Counted from the stretch's first letter, positions 23,519-36,535 are shown. The stretch: DNA of 64,000 bases from Diphasiastrum complanatum (GCA_029204225.1 CM055094.1:66548536-66612535), one strand, 5' to 3'. Program-made: numbers and translations. Notes: a model not told the origin generated them from the sequence alone.

Positions 23519-23699
23519 TTTGTGCGACACAGACGGTTTGTGCGACGTCCATCATAAGACACTATATACATGCTATGGAAAATGCCACATCATCATTAAA
23601 AATTGATGACATGGATTTTTGTTTTTATTTTTTAAAAATGATGACATGGAATTTTCTTCTTTAAATTGGGTATTAGCTGGCCTTATAAAAATTAGGAGG

Positions 23700-24138
23700 C
23701 AAGATTTCTTTGGCATGTCAAGAGATTGGACACAACTTCAAAGACTATGATTTGGACCTTTAGAACTTAGACTTTATATGACAACACAAATCACTTATAA
23801 AAGTGGTCTCTAATTGAAATGGCCATCCTCTCTTATAGTTAATGAGAGGGTGGCACTTTCTAGACTTCATGTGTGTGCACCCATCTAGAGTTGCATGTGT
23901 GAGGTATGAGTCACCTCCTTTAGTTACTATCATCTTGGGCCCTAGTCCTAGATTAATTATTTCATTAACTTTTAAGTCCCCCCTAGTAGGTCGGTCTTCT
24001 ACCGAGTAACCAACATACCCCTAAGTTAACATTTTCCTTAGGAGTCATCTAGTGCTGGATTCCTCTAGCACATAGGCTTAGGTTCCTATGGCCTATCCTT
24101 AGGAAGTGCCACGTGTTCTCCTATCATAGGTTTTAACA
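23700..24138 (-). repeat. Probable 3' LTR of the chromovirus remnant
   Basis: Begins TGTTAAAACC on the minus strand right after the purine tract. The far edge is not defined because no second copy is in the window; 23700 is an estimate. Confidence 0.4.
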
Positions 24139-24345
24139 TTCTTTCTCCCTTATTTTAATTTTTTCCTAAGAAAAAATAAGGATATTTTTTTCCTTAGTAA
24201 GGCTTCCACTTCCCAGGTGTCATCTTCATATGACCTTCCTTTCCACCAAATAAGGTACTCAGTGAATTCCCTTTTTCTGAGTTTATGTTGTCTCATGTCA
24301 ACAATAAATTCAGGTTCTGAAGGAGAGTAGTCAGTCAAAGATTGC
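24139..24345 (-). pseudogene. Chromovirus (Ty3/gypsy) chromodomain remnant
   Basis: The minus strand encodes EPEFIVDMRQHKLRKREFTE followed by YLIWWKGRSYEDDTWE (about 24325-24210). This is a clear chromodomain of the chromovirus type, whose aromatic and WKG...TWE residues bind methylated histone tails to guide integration. Just downstream are a purine tract (AATAAGGGAGAAAG, minus strand, about 24139-24155) and a TGTTAAAACC start, fitting the junction of polypurine tract and 3' LTR. The rest of gag-pol is missing; upstream the sequence runs into a (CA)n tract at 24345. A truncated, inactive copy. Confidence 0.75.
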
Positions 24346-24547
24346 AATTCACACACACACACGCACACACACATCAGCGAGCGTGCGCAGCGGTGCACAC
24401 ATACACACAATGAGAAAAATTGGATCAGCTACAATGAGTAAAAGCTTACATGTGACATGCTTGTAGCCATTATAGCGTATGCGAATTTGAAGATTCACAT
24501 TCAGTTAACATTGTGTGAGACTTTCAACTTTCTTATGGATGGGTCAG

Positions 24548-24550
<3 letters not shown>

Positions 24551-24628
<78 letters not shown>
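24551..24628. repeat. (CT)39 microsatellite
   Basis: Uninterrupted CT run. Confidence 0.97.
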
Positions 24629-24629
<1 letters not shown>

Positions 24630-24631
<2 letters not shown>

Positions 24632-25365
24632 GTTAACAGTGGTAAATGGTGACTGGGTTAGGGTTATGAGGAGTTATAATGTTGGAGGTTAGTGTTAATG
24701 TTAGAGTTACAGTAAAGCTTTGAGACCAAGAATAGATTTTGGACATTGGGCATCTTATTCGATTTATATTTTCATTTTGCGTGTACATATCATGTTTTTG
24801 CAGATGGTGAAGGTTATGATAAACTACAAAACGTTCGTGCAAGAGGTGATGGAGTTTTTCTGTTTCGAGGGGAGGATGTTCATACATGCAACATAGTGTG
24901 GATGATACACGTGTTTACATATGGATACTTTATTCCAACAAGATGGCAGTTAGTTGTGATGTAGATGAGTTGATTTGTAATATTAGATAATTTTATAAGA
25001 ATGATTCTATTGTGAGACTTGGTTCCTTTCAGCAGTTTTTGGATACCCTGCAGACATTCATGGATGAAGTTTTTGAATTCAAATTGTAGACAATTTCGAA
25101 TTGCGATTAACAATTTGAGGGTTTGCAATTTATTTTCCATGGTGCCAAATTTATGATGAGTGCTTTGAGAGTGATATTAAATCATGAGATAATTGATGAT
25201 GAGTGATTAGTATTCACAAACACATGTCACACACACATTTGGCAAACTTTTGGACGAAGACTCTTGGTTGCCCGCTCTGAGCATTGTCCACACGTCTCGA
25301 CCATTGGCTGCCACCCAAACCATTGGTCGCCCGTCAACGACGGGCTTACCCACTAATGTGTGTAT
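24630..25365. other. Unassigned stretch
   Basis: Frames up to 86 codons on both strands overlap each other and show no family features. Near 25262-25330 a GC-richer block has three rough copies of a GGTCGCCCG/GGCTGCC-like word. Confidence 0.35.
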
Positions 25366-25372
25366 TTATATG

Positions 25373-25402
<30 letters not shown>

Positions 25403-25403
<1 letters not shown>

Positions 25404-25476
25404 TAAGGAAAATCATGCTCATTTAATCTATATATATATATATATATATAGATTAAATGAGCATGATTTTCCTTAG
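25403..25476. repeat. Perfect 74-bp palindrome with (TA)n centre
   Basis: CTAAGGAAAATCATGCTCAT followed by TTAATC, then (TA)n, then the exact reverse complement ending CCTTAG. A second (TA)n run sits at 25373-25394. The right arm is followed by GGGAACAAGCCCTTGATGGG, and a related block (CCTTAGGAACC...CCTTGACGGG) recurs at 25577-25605. The ends may belong to a small TIR element. Confidence 0.9.
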
Positions 25477-25479
25477 GGA

Positions 25480-26100
25480 ACAAGCCCTTGATGGGAAAAA
25501 ATCGTGTCAAGTTGTCAAAAGGTCAAATATATCAAAACTTTTTTTTAGGTTTATGGTCCTCTACAGGAAAATGTATTTTTCCTTAGGAACCATAACCTTG
25601 ACGGGAAAATTTTAAGATGTAAATGATAATTCTTTTTATACAAAAACATAGCTTTTAAAGTTTGTAAACAAACTTTAAAAAAGAAAAAAAACATTAATTT
25701 AACATTTATATTAAAAAGTCTAAAAGGTCTCTCTTTTGTTATGTAACTCTTTAAAAGTTTAAGGGTCACTTCGCACTTGCCTTTAAGTGGACATTTAAGT
25801 TAAAATTTAACTTAAAGTCTATCCACACTTGCCTTTAAAAACTTTCCTTTAAGTTCATTTTTCAAGGTCAATTAAGCTTAAAGTGCATTTCCATACTAAT
25901 CTTTAGATTATTGTTGTTTCATGGTCGTTCTGTCTTTAAGTTAGCAACTCTAACCTAAAAGCACACCTGCATTCACACTTTAGATTAGGTTAAGTTAAAA
26001 TTCAAAGGTTGAGACCTAAATTAAAGGAATAGAGTAAAAGTTATGGTGACCTCAAGAGAATGCATGCTCAGACAGAGTCGTGAGCACATCCATCGAAGAG
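25480..26100. other. AT-rich stretch with short repeats
   Basis: Several variants of CACTTGCCTTTAAG and TTAAGTTAAAATTTAACTTAA (25770-25990). No gene seen. Confidence 0.4.
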
Positions 26101-27196
26101 GATAGATTGTGTGCAAAAATTACTGTTTGTCAAAATAAACGTGAAGTTCAATATGGATTGAATATTTTATGGTGTAGAGAGACGACACAAGTTTCTCAGG
26201 CATCAAGGATGACCGTCATCTGATTAGATTCTTAGGAGTCAGAGACGTCCGTGTTTGGATCAGACTAAGTGAACGAGCTAATGACAAGTAATGAAAAGAG
26301 TGCAATCAAATCACAACAACTACATTAGACATAGATGAAGAATGTGCTGCTTGTATATTACACTGACTCCTTGTCGGATGGACAATAAAATTGGTTACAG
26401 TTTGAATAAAAGATGACATAACTTAGAATGAAAGTCTTCCACTCTGTTGCATACATTGAATGAGAGCTGGAGATCTATTTATAAGCAACATTGTTCTTCT
26501 TTCACAAGAGTCGTTTAACTAATCTCTATTTACAAAAATAGTTTGGCTTACTATGTACTTGAATGTACATTTACAAATATTTGATGTACATTGACATCTG
26601 TACAAGCCGTAGATCAGTTAGGGTTAAGATCCGTTTCGGGAGCATGAAGAGGAGTCGCGAAGTTGCACTGTCGTAGATAGGTAGACCGCAATGTTGCCTT
26701 GGCAGTTCGTAACAGTCACAACGTTTGTTGCAAGACGCGGTTCCCTTCGGTTTTGGTCTTTGTATAGTGACCACAAGGTTGACTCCTAAGGTGCCTTGCG
26801 GTAGCAGACGGTGCCTTGCAGTAGATCACAACCATTGCCTTGGCGGTTCCTTGTAGTGGCTTACGTTAATTTGGTCTTCGATCATGACCGTAAGGTTGAC
26901 TCATATGGTTCAGTGCGGTAGCAGACGATGTCTTTGGCGGTTCCCTGTCTGCTAAAATTTTTCTTGTATATCCGTAGACTGTGCAGAAAAGACTGATTTT
27001 GTTGAAGACGTTGAAGATGGCCATGTGTTCAATCTTCTTCAGATAGCTTAAACTTGACATTTGAATGCAGAAAGAATAGGATTGGTTACTCTTTATGCTT
27101 TGATCCATGGATGAAGATCAGCCGGAAGCCCGATGCAATCGTTCTTCAAATAGATCGGCCGTCTGAGTTCAAGGAGGAAACGGTGAGCTTAATTTC
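26101..27196 (-). repeat. Probable 3' LTR region of the old copia element
   Basis: It lies directly after the end of pol (27200) and a short purine run (AGAGGGACTATTGG, minus). It holds a 118-bp spaced imperfect repeat: TTTGGTCTT...GACC-C/T-AAGGTTGACTC...GCGGTAGCAGACG at 26752 and again at 26870. No second LTR copy is available to fix the left edge. Confidence 0.4.
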
Positions 27197-28688
27197 CAAT
27201 AGTCCCTCTTAAGGTCACAGTTGGTTCCTTGATAGTCTTCGTCAAATTTAGCAAGTTAAAAACCTTTTGTTGCTTGATCTTGGGAAGAGCTTTGGTGAAT
27301 ATGTCTGCAACCCTTTACGTTGTGCAAAAGTATTTCCTAATGAAATGATATTGGATTTCAATGTGCTTTGACTTGCCATAAAATCTGGGATTCAGAGACA
27401 ATGAAATATAGCTGATATTGTCACACATAATGGTGGTAGCATTAAACTGAGTATGATGCAGATCATGAAGTAGTAGTCTGATCCATATAGCTTCTTTTGA
27501 AGCTTGGCATGCTGCGATGTACTCTGCTTCCGTTGAAGATAATGCTACTGATTTCTGCTTTCTGCTTTCTGCTTTCTAGAGTTCCACGAGATTTGTCCCC
27601 CTGCCAGAAAGAAGCAAACCCAAAACTGGATTTTCTGGTTGAGGCATTTCCTCCCCAATCTGAGTCGGAGTAGCCTTGAAGGACCAATGGATTGACAACA
27701 TTTCCATCATAGCATAAAATGTGATTAAACTTGAATGTACTTCATCACTCTCTTTAATGCTTTCCAATGGGAGATCATGGGATTAGACATGTATTGACTG
27801 AATGTGCTAACAATATATGCCAAATATGGTTTGGTGCACAACATGGCATACATTAAAGATCCTATAAGTGAATGATAAGGGTACTTTGCTAAGTCGAGTA
27901 CTTCACTTTCGGAATCCGCACAAGATGGTTTAGTCAATACTATGCTTGGATACATTGGTGTGTCAATCGGTTTGCAATCAGACATATGAAACTTTTCTAG
28001 AATGTTTTCTAGATATTTTTGATGACTGAGATAAATCTTCTTATGTGATCTATCTCTAGTGATGTGTATTCCTAATAATAAATGAGTAGTGCCTAGATCA
28101 GTCATGTCAAATTCTTTTGACAGATCGCTCTTAGTAGTGTGCAGTAAGAAAGTGTCGTTAGACAAAATAAATGCATTATCTACATATAAAGCTATGTGAA
28201 CTGAATTGACGCCTATGTATTTAGAATAAACGTTACAATCAACGGAATTGTTCGCAAAACCTAACTGAATGAGATAAGCGTTGATCCTTTCGAGCCAAGC
28301 CCTTGTGGCTTGTTTCAAGCCATAAATTGCTTTGTGCAGCTTGCACACCTTGTGCTCTTGGCCTTTGACTTTGAATCCTTCCGGTTGGAAGGTGTACAGC
28401 TCCTCTTTGACGTAGCCATTGAGAAAGGCTATTCTGACATCCATTTTATGCATTTCGAGGTCTTCCGCCACTGCTAACGCAATCAGAGTCTTGATTGACT
28501 GCATTTTGACAACAAGATTGAAAATTTATTGATAATATACTCCTTGGACTCGAGTCAATCCTTTTGCCACTAGCCGTGCTTTCCATTTTGCGACAGAACC
28601 ATAGAAGTTAATCTTCTTCTTGAATATCCACTTGGTATCAATAACTCTCTTGTGAGTGGGATGTCCTCTGTCTAAGACTACTCAATGC
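27197..28688 (-). pseudogene. Old copia pol remnant (RT, RNase H), cut by copia B
   Basis: The minus strand from 28650 shows early RT (TKWIFKKKINFYGS, ARLVAKGLT) and a long open stretch 28504-27725. That stretch has HKMDVRIAFLNGYVKEELY, IYGLKQATRAW, a variant active site YVDNAFILSN, and a late RT block (DTPMYPS...SLIGSLMYAM). RNase H follows in pieces (DSDWGG, a shifted AAASS-like block), ending with TKALPKIKQQKVFNLL near 27240. The catalytic YVDD is YVDN, which should abolish activity, and stops and frameshifts occur at both ends. Upstream parts end at 28688, exactly where element B begins; I could not recognise their continuation after 34852. This family differs from A and B. Confidence 0.85.
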
Positions 28689-29370
28689 TGTTAAAAATTC
28701 ACAATTCTAGCTTGACTAGTTTTGGTCATGTGACTTGTAAATAGTTAGATGGTCATGATGTGGCTTGTCACACGTGCCAAATAGCATAGGATTCCATTCA
28801 TAAGGATGTTCTCAAGTAGACCTAAGTGTTAGAACCTTTGGAATGAGTCCAAATTATGCTTAGATACAAGGGAGAAAAAATAGGAGCTATTTTTGGTAAT
28901 TTTTGCATTGTTGAGGGATCTCCAAGATTCCAACCCTAACTTGGTAGGGATGAAAGATCCACCAAAATTAGCATTAGGGATAGGTTTAGGGCTACTCATA
29001 CCTGCACAAAACCGTGATGGATCATGTATATATAGGTGATGATATCTCACCAAAATCAATCAAGCAATTTCATGTTTTTTCTCTCATAATGGTGCAATTG
29101 CTCTCTATGTTCATAATTGTTTGAGTACTTGTGATTACTAATGATTATAGGATTGAATGTAGGTCTGGTGTACAGTACTCAGACTGTGGGAGGCCGTACT
29201 TTCACACGTGTGAAGCCTTCTTCAAGGATTTGGGCCATTTAGTGAGGTTCAAGCATAGATTTTTGATGGATTTTGATGGTTCAACTTGTGCTAATCTTAT
29301 GAAATCATAATTTATTGTTTCCCTCATCATTTCAAGTGTTTTAGGATCCTTATTTGCTGTAATTTTTACT
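28689..29370 (+). repeat. 5' LTR of copia B
   Basis: 682 bp, starting TGTTAAAAATTCAC. The last base is T instead of the A seen in the other LTRs. A TATATATA promoter element lies at 29027-29034. Confidence 0.93.
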
Positions 29371-29383
29371 TGGTATCAGAGCC
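29371..29383 (+). other. Primer-binding site of copia B
   Basis: TGGTATCAGAGCC directly after the 5' LTR; same as in element A. Confidence 0.9.
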
Positions 29384-30181
29384 TAAAGGTTGAAATGAGC
29401 TAAATCCTTGGTTTTCATTCAATTTGATCACAATTTTTGATCTAAATCTTGTGTAGATTGGATCTTAGCATCTAGTATTGATTCTAGAACTCAAAGTGAG
29501 TCAAATACATTGGAGATTGGTGTTGTGTGACTTCATTTGCAGGTGTTTAGGTGTCTAAAACCAGAGGCAAAGTTGAATTCAATTCACATTACCAAGATAG
29601 CAAGTTTTGCTTGCTCCAAGCATTGATTTCTAAGCGAGTTTTGGAGGTGTTTTCATAGAGGAGGCTTTCTAGCATTCAAGGAGAGGGAATATCAGAGTTT
29701 TGGGGACTCTTCAAGGCTGTTCTAAGGTGTAGTAGGCACCTCCTAAAGTGATTTAGGTTCAGTCCAACCATTGCTTGACTTGTGCACCAAATTAGATCAA
29801 TTTTATATCAATTTTGATCATTTTTTGCTTGTGATTGGATAGTAGATTGTGTTGCATCCTCATTAAGTTCCATTTAGCTCTTTTACAAGTGATTTTGGAA
29901 GTATATTAGGTTTCTGAAATTCACTCTTGATCAGATCATTTGGAAGCTTTAATGTTCTTTATAGAAAGAGGGGCAATTCTACTAGTATTGTCTACTTCAA
30001 TCAAGCAAGTGCATTGTTTCTAGTATTCTATGATTTGATTTTGTTAGAGATCATTCTTAGATCTTTATAGGAAGTCTATTACTGATCTTTTCAGGTCCCT
30101 AAGAAGTGGGATAAGATAGACCTTCAATCAAATCAATAGAAGTAACCTTCATTTGTGTCAAGTCCTTGATTAGGAGACTAG

Positions 30182-33100
30182 ATGGCATCTATAAATGCAT
30201 ATCTTTTGGATACTAATGAAAGGCTCAACAAAACTAACTATTCCATATGGAAAGTTAGAATGGAATCTATCATGATCATGCAAGATCTGATGGAAATTGT
30301 AAATGGTAAGGAGGGTGAACCTATTCATCCTCAAGAAAAAGCCAAATACATCAAGAGGTGCAATGTTGCACTACATTGCATAAAAATGAATGTTGCAAAT
30401 GAACTCTTAAGAGAGGTAGGAGATTGCACTTCAGCTCAAGATGCTTGGGAGACTTTGCAAAAGGTCTATGAATCCAAGAACCAAACTAGAATGTTAGCTT
30501 TAAAGAATCAAATCTATAGAAACTATCAAAAGAAAGGAGAGAGTGCACATACTTTTGTCCTAAGAGTAAAGGAATTGAACAAAGAGCTAGCCTTTATAGG
30601 TGACCCTATCAAGGATGAAGAGCTTGTTCAACTCATATTGAATGGACTAAGCTTTGAATTTGACAATTTGGTTCAGGGATATGCAAATATGGGTAAGCTA
30701 CCCATACTTGAAGAACTCCAAGGCACACTCATGGCCGAGGAATCAAGAAGGAGCCAAATGCAAGAGAGGATGGATAGGCTTTCCATCCAAGGTGGAGATG
30801 ACCAAGCTCTCTTCACCAAAGGCAAAGGCAAGTCCAAAGGCAAAGGATCAACATTCAAGAAGTCTACAAAGCTTTAGGATCAAGAAGGACCCCCAAAGGC
30901 ATCTCCATCAACCACCAAAGTCAAGAAGGACAAATCAAAGGTGAAGTGCTACTATTGTAGCAAGATGGGGCATTATGCCTCGGAATGCTTCAAGAGGAAG
31001 CAAGATCAAAGCCAAGACAACATGAGCAAAGAGGAGGAGGAGGAGAGTTCACATGAGGACTCTCTCATGATGTCCATATTTTCTTCAACAAGCTTCAAAG
31101 GAGAAGATCCTTGGTGGATTGACTCGGGTGCTAGTTCACACATGACTAGTAAAAGGGAGTTTTTCTCTTCTCTCTTATCTTATGATGGACCTATAAAGTC
31201 TATCTATACAGCAAATGATGAAGCTTGTAAGATTGAAGGAGTTGGTAGCATTCCCCTTTGCTTAGGATCTTCCAAAAAGATCAACATAGAAGGTGTTTTG
31301 TACATTCCTACAATAACAAAAAATCTACTAAGTGTTGGCCAAATGGTAGACAATGGTTTCAATGTTGACTTTGCGTCAAATGAATGTTTCATCAAGAAGA
31401 AGGGTAAGATAGTGGCTAAGGGCACTAGACTTGGCAAACTTTATAAGCTGGATGCATTTGTGGATACTAATGTTGTCATGTTGGCCGAGAAGAGCAAGAT
31501 ATCTACCTTTACTTTATGGCACAAAAGACTTGGACATGTCAACTCGGGTTCCATGGAGGCTATGATCAAGGAGGAGTATGCTTTAGGCCTACCAAGGTCT
31601 ATTGGGAAGGAAGACAAGGTTTGTGGAGCTTGTGCCTTATCCAAGGCACATAAGAAGGTGTTTCCTAACTCCATCACAAAGTCATCTCATCCTCTTGAAC
31701 TCATACACTCGGATGTGCACATTGCTAGCACCAAAGCTAATGGAGGTTCATCCATGTTTTTAACCTTCATTGATGACTACTCAAGATATTGTTGGGTGTT
31801 CTTACTTTCCTTCAAGTCTCAAGTATTTGATACTTTTGTAAAGTTCAAGTTGTTTCTGGAAAAGCATCATAATCATAGCATCAAGATTCTTAGAAGTGAC
31901 AATGGTGGAGAATTCATCTCCAATGAGTTCAAGGCCTTTTGTGAGGAGGAAGGGATCAAGAAAGAGACTTCTTGTCCTTACACTCCTCAACAAAATGGAG
32001 TTGCTGAAAGAAGGAATAGAATATTATGTGAATGTTCTAAGGCTTTAAGATTAGATGCTTGTTTGCCCAGATCCTTTTGGGGTGAGTCTCTTGTATGTGC
32101 AAACTACTTGATGAATAGGGTGTCTTGCAAAGCAATTGAAGACAAAACTCCTTATGAGATGTTGTATGGAAAGAAACCCAATCTTAACAACTTGAAAGTT
32201 TTTGGGTGTATATGTTACGTGCATGTGCCATTGGAAACAAGAACCAAGGAGGATCCATCTTCTACAAGAGGGATCATGCTTGGATATGCAAGCTCAAGCA
32301 AGTGCTACAAAGTCTATCTCCCATCCTTGAACAAATTTGTTGTTTCAAGGGATGTCATCTTTGATGAACATCATATGCATATGCTTGAAGAAGGCTCAAG
32401 TGCTCCAACAATCAAGAAGAAGATGGCCGAGGAGCAAGATCTTGGTTTTGAGGAGGAGCTCATGGAGGAGCAAGCACCAAACCCACCTATCACACCAAGG
32501 AGATCTTCAAGGGCAAAAGTGGAGCCATCAAGGCTCACATATCAAGGCAAAGGACAGCAAGTTGAGGGTATCTCGTCCACTTTTTATGCTTTATCTAGTT
32601 TTGAAGAACCGTCTAATGTTGAAGATGCATTGAACTCCAAAGAATGGTATAAAGCTATGTTGGATGAGTATGATGCCTTGATTGAGAATGAAACTTGGTT
32701 GCTTGTTGAGAGACCTCAAAGGAATGTAATAGGATGCAAGTGGGTCTTCAAGCTTAAGTTGAATGCAAATGGGAGTGTTAACAAACATAAAGCAAGATTA
32801 GTTGCAAAAGGTTATGCTCAAGAGAGAGGGATAGACTATGAGGAAACTTTTGCACCCGTGGCCAAGATGGTCACAATAAGACTAATCATTGCACTTGCAT
32901 CACATTTTGGATGGATTCTATGTCAAATGGATGTCTCTAATGCTTTCTTGAATGGTTTTTTGGAAGAGGATATCTATATGGAGCAGCCACAAGGGTTCAT
33001 CAAGCATGGAATGGAGAACAAAGTATGCCATCTCCAAAGAAGCATCTATGGCTTGAAGCAAGCCTCGAGATCTTGGAATTCAAGACTACATTGCTATCTT

Positions 33101-34150
33101 ATTTCACTTTCTTTTGTTCAAAGTGAATATGATCCTACTATTTACATTAAGTTTGATGATGTTGGTATTGTACTTTTACTCATTTATGTAGATGACATCA
33201 TCATTAGTGGAAATAGTGTTGATGGTATTGAAAAAATCAAGATAGATCTATCCTTAGAGTTCAAGATGGTAGATCTAGGGTGTCTTCACTTCATGTTAGG
33301 CATAGAAGTACTTAGAGGGTCTGATTTTATCTTTATAAGTCAAGTAAACTATGCTCAAAGTCTTTTGAAGAAGTTTAAGATGGAAGTATGCAAAAGTGTT
33401 GACACACCAATGGAGCAAGATGTAAAAGTGCCAAATGAAGATGATGAAAGATCCTTCATGGACATCACTTTGTTTAGGCAACTTATAGGTTCCTTAATGT
33501 GGATCACTATAACTAGACCAGATCTTAGCTTCAGTGTATGTAGGTTGAGCCAATCCATGCAAAAGCCATTGAATATCCATTGGAAAAAGGCTAAGAGGAT
33601 TCTAAGATACATCTCGGGTACATTGGATTTTGGGATTCTATATAGAGGAGATGTGATTAACCTTCATGCATTTAGTGATTCAGATTTTGCAGGGGACAAG
33701 AGGGATAGGAAATCAACAAGTGCCTATTAAACTTTCATAGGAGAAGGTGTGGTTTCATGGCTTTCAAAAAAGCAAGAAACTATATCTCTATCTTCAACTG
33801 AGGCCGAGTACAAAGCTTTGACAACCACTACAAAGGTGGTACTTTGGATCAAGAGATTATTGGTGGTACTAAAGATCATGGATTCAGAGGAGGCACCAAT
33901 CATCTACAATGACAATATATCATCCCAACACCTTGCATCTAACCCAATCTTCCATGCAAGATCTAAGCACATTGAGATATGCCATCACTTTGTGAGAGAA
34001 ATGGTGCAAGCCAAGGAGATTGCTTTGGAGCATGTTCCAAGAAATGAATGTGTAGCTGATCTACTTACTAAACCACTTCAAAAGAAACCTTTTATGAAGT
34101 TCAAATCATCACTTGGAGTGATTAGTAAAGCAATGATTGAACCAAGCTAG
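30182..34150 (+). pseudogene. Copia B gag-pol polyprotein with two nonsense codons
   Basis: Same 1322-codon frame and domain order as element A. Gag is followed by a CCHC knuckle (residue about 256), protease DSGASSHM (about 314), and integrase with HKRLGH/CGAC and SDNGGEF. RT with YVDDIIISG (1002-1010) and RNase H follow. Two point nonsense changes break it: TAG at 30875-30877 (A has GAG) between Gag and the zinc knuckle, and TAA at 33728-33730 (A has TCA) inside RNase H. The frame resumes each time without a shift. The stop that breaks A is a sense codon here, so the lesions are independent. The second cysteine pair of the integrase zinc site reads CGAC instead of CESC, which keeps both cysteines. 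ATG at 30182 follows an untranslated leader of about 800 bp after the primer site. Confidence 0.93.
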
Positions 34151-34164
34151 ATAGTGAGGAGGAG

Positions 34165-34846
34165 TGTTAAAAATTCACAATTCTAGGTTGACTAGTTTTG
34201 GTCATATGACTTGTAAATAGTTAGATGGTCATGATGTGGCTTGTCACACGTGCCAAATAGCATAGGATTCCATTCATAAGGATGTTCTCAAGTAGACCTA
34301 AGTGTTAGAACCTTTGGAATGAGTCCAAATTATGCTTAGATACAAGGGAGAAAAAATAGGAGCTATTTTTGGTAATTTTTGCATTGTTGAGGGATCTCCA
34401 AGATTCCAACCCTAACTTGGTAGGGATGAAAGATCCACCAAAATTAGCATTAGGGATGGGTTTAGGGCTACTCATACCTGCCCAAAACCGTGATGGATCA
34501 TGTATATATAGGTGATGATATCTCACCAAAATCAATCAAGCAATTTCATGTTTTTTCTCTCATAATGGTGCAATTGCTCTCTATGTTCATAATTGTTTGA
34601 GTACTTGTGATTACTAATGATTATAGGATTGAATGTAGGTCTGGTGTACAGTACTCAGACTGTGGGAGGCCGTACTTTCACACGTGTGAAGCCTTCTTCA
34701 AGGATTTGGGCCATTTAGTGAGGTTCAAGCATAGATTTTTGATGGATTTTGATGGTTCAACTTGTGCTAATCTTATAAAATCATAATTTATTGTTTCCCT
34801 CATCATTTCAAGTGTTTTAGGATCCTTATTTGCTGTAATTTTTACA
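34165..34846 (+). repeat. 3' LTR of copia B
   Basis: 682 bp, TGTTAAAAATTCAC to GTAATTTTTACA, preceded by the purine tract AGTGAGGAGGAG. Confidence 0.93.
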
Positions 34847-35448
34847 TAATGCTAGGCTCGACACTTTTTGCCAAAGATTCAGTTTGGCCAGGGGATTCAC
34901 GTGTCAACAAATTGATTTAGCTACAGCTCAATCACGAAATTTGTTCTGGAGTATAGTGGTGTTGTACCTGCCTGTCAGAGGCACAACTAATGAGCTGGTC
35001 TCGATCCTACTGATAATGGATGCTCAACTTCAATATGGATTTATCTGAATTTGAATCCTATGTTCTACAGTTCTGCTTCGGATTATTTCTTGATTGTTTA
35101 CAGTCTGCAGATTATTCCTAATCTACTCTACTCAAAGAACAAGGAATCAAACTAATTCTACTCCTACTGAAATCATAGATTTGTCAACACAGTTTTAACC
35201 AAACAACTGGGAATCCTACAAAGTGCTTGCTACAATTGTCACTCAACATCTGTAACAAAAACTCCTCAGGGAGTCGAAACAAGGAAACATCATAAGTTAG
35301 TGGAATAGTAGATTGATTTCCAAGTCCTGCACATCTACCTGATGCTAATTCCAAACCAATCCTTAAGAGAAGAAAACATCAACAAGCACATTCATACATT
35401 AGTACCCAAACAAAATGCATGAAGATGGAGCATGGAAGGAAATGCAAG
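34847..35448. other. Unassigned stretch between copia B and the inverted repeat
   Basis: No frame or motif recognised. It may be the displaced upstream part of the old copia remnant or unique sequence. Confidence 0.4.
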
Positions 35449-36535
35449 AAATAGGCTGGGTTTGTGATGTAATTCTTGCATATTCCCTTACAACCATGTT
35501 CTTGATGTTCTTGGGATGTCCAAGAATCAAAAGACTGGTTGGTTTCTTGATTCTTAGACTTCTAAAATGTTGTAGAATAGTTTTTTGTTTCTTGTTTTGT
35601 GAATTTATGCAAGTATAGTATGTTTAGGATCTGATTGTAACTTGTTTTTGTAGCATTAGAGTAGGATTTCAGTCATTGTTCAACGGATTTGCATGCTAAT
35701 CTGATGGTTGAACGTTTTGGCATGCATGATTGACTGATTGTGGTTGTTTATCCATATGCCTCAGTGCAAGAGTGACCAATCTCAGTGTTCTTTGACAGAC
35801 AAGACAATATACAACGTTAATCAGTCCATTCTGCCTGGTTTTGGGAATGTAATAACAAGAAAACATCCTAAAAATGCCCAAGAAGCCTGATAACAGGCAG
35901 AACCAGCCTTGAAACTGTTCTGGAACAAGAACAAGAAAAAGCCAACTGATTCCCTAGAGCAGAAAATCAGCAAACATTTGGCCCGTTGCCGCTTGTACCA
36001 CTCACATTATGAAACGATCAATGTTGCAACGCTACCCTTGATCAAATGCAGTCAAGAAACGTGGTACATTTCAAGATCTGTTCACAACTCAAAACGACCT
36101 ACAACCACCGTCCACACATCCTACATACAATCTCAGATTTTTCGACATCCTCCTCTACACACATAACCTGCAACAAGAATGTCTTATTCAACTACAAAAC
36201 ACTCAACAACACAAGAATAGTGACACTAGTAGGCGATGGAAGCCGACCACGATGTCGAAGGCCTCCATCCCGTCGGGCGTGAAGCTCCTCAGCTGTCATC
36301 CTCAACGGTAAAAGCAACATTACCAAAGGGATGGTTAACAAACAATTTAGCATAATCCTCTCTTGTAATGGTTAGTTAACCTATCTTGTAGTCCCACCTG
36401 GTGGGACATAAGTATGGATCAGAAATCAATAAAAAATATGTGATGCAATGCGAGCAATAGTATAGAGATTTGCAGTCTAGCAGATACAACATTGTAAGAG
36501 GAGCACCAGCCCACCAATGAGCAAGACACTATCGA

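Larger units (their letters stand above)
28689..34846 (+). mobile_element. Copia element B, full length, plus orientation
   Basis: A 6158-bp relative of element A in the opposite orientation: 5' LTR 28689-29370, primer site 29371-29383, gag-pol 30182-34150, polypurine tract about 34153-34164, 3' LTR 34165-34846. AATGC precedes the 5' LTR (28684-28688) and recurs at 34848-34852, one extra T from the 3' LTR edge; I take it as a slightly altered target duplication. The two 682-bp LTRs differ at only about half a dozen positions by eye, so B looks younger than A. It inserted into an old copia remnant. Two nonsense codons disable its polyprotein. Confidence 0.95.

Noticed and set aside
23241-23606. 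Three overlapping frames across the (AG)n tract at 23471
   Set aside because: Repeat-driven low-complexity peptides on both strands.
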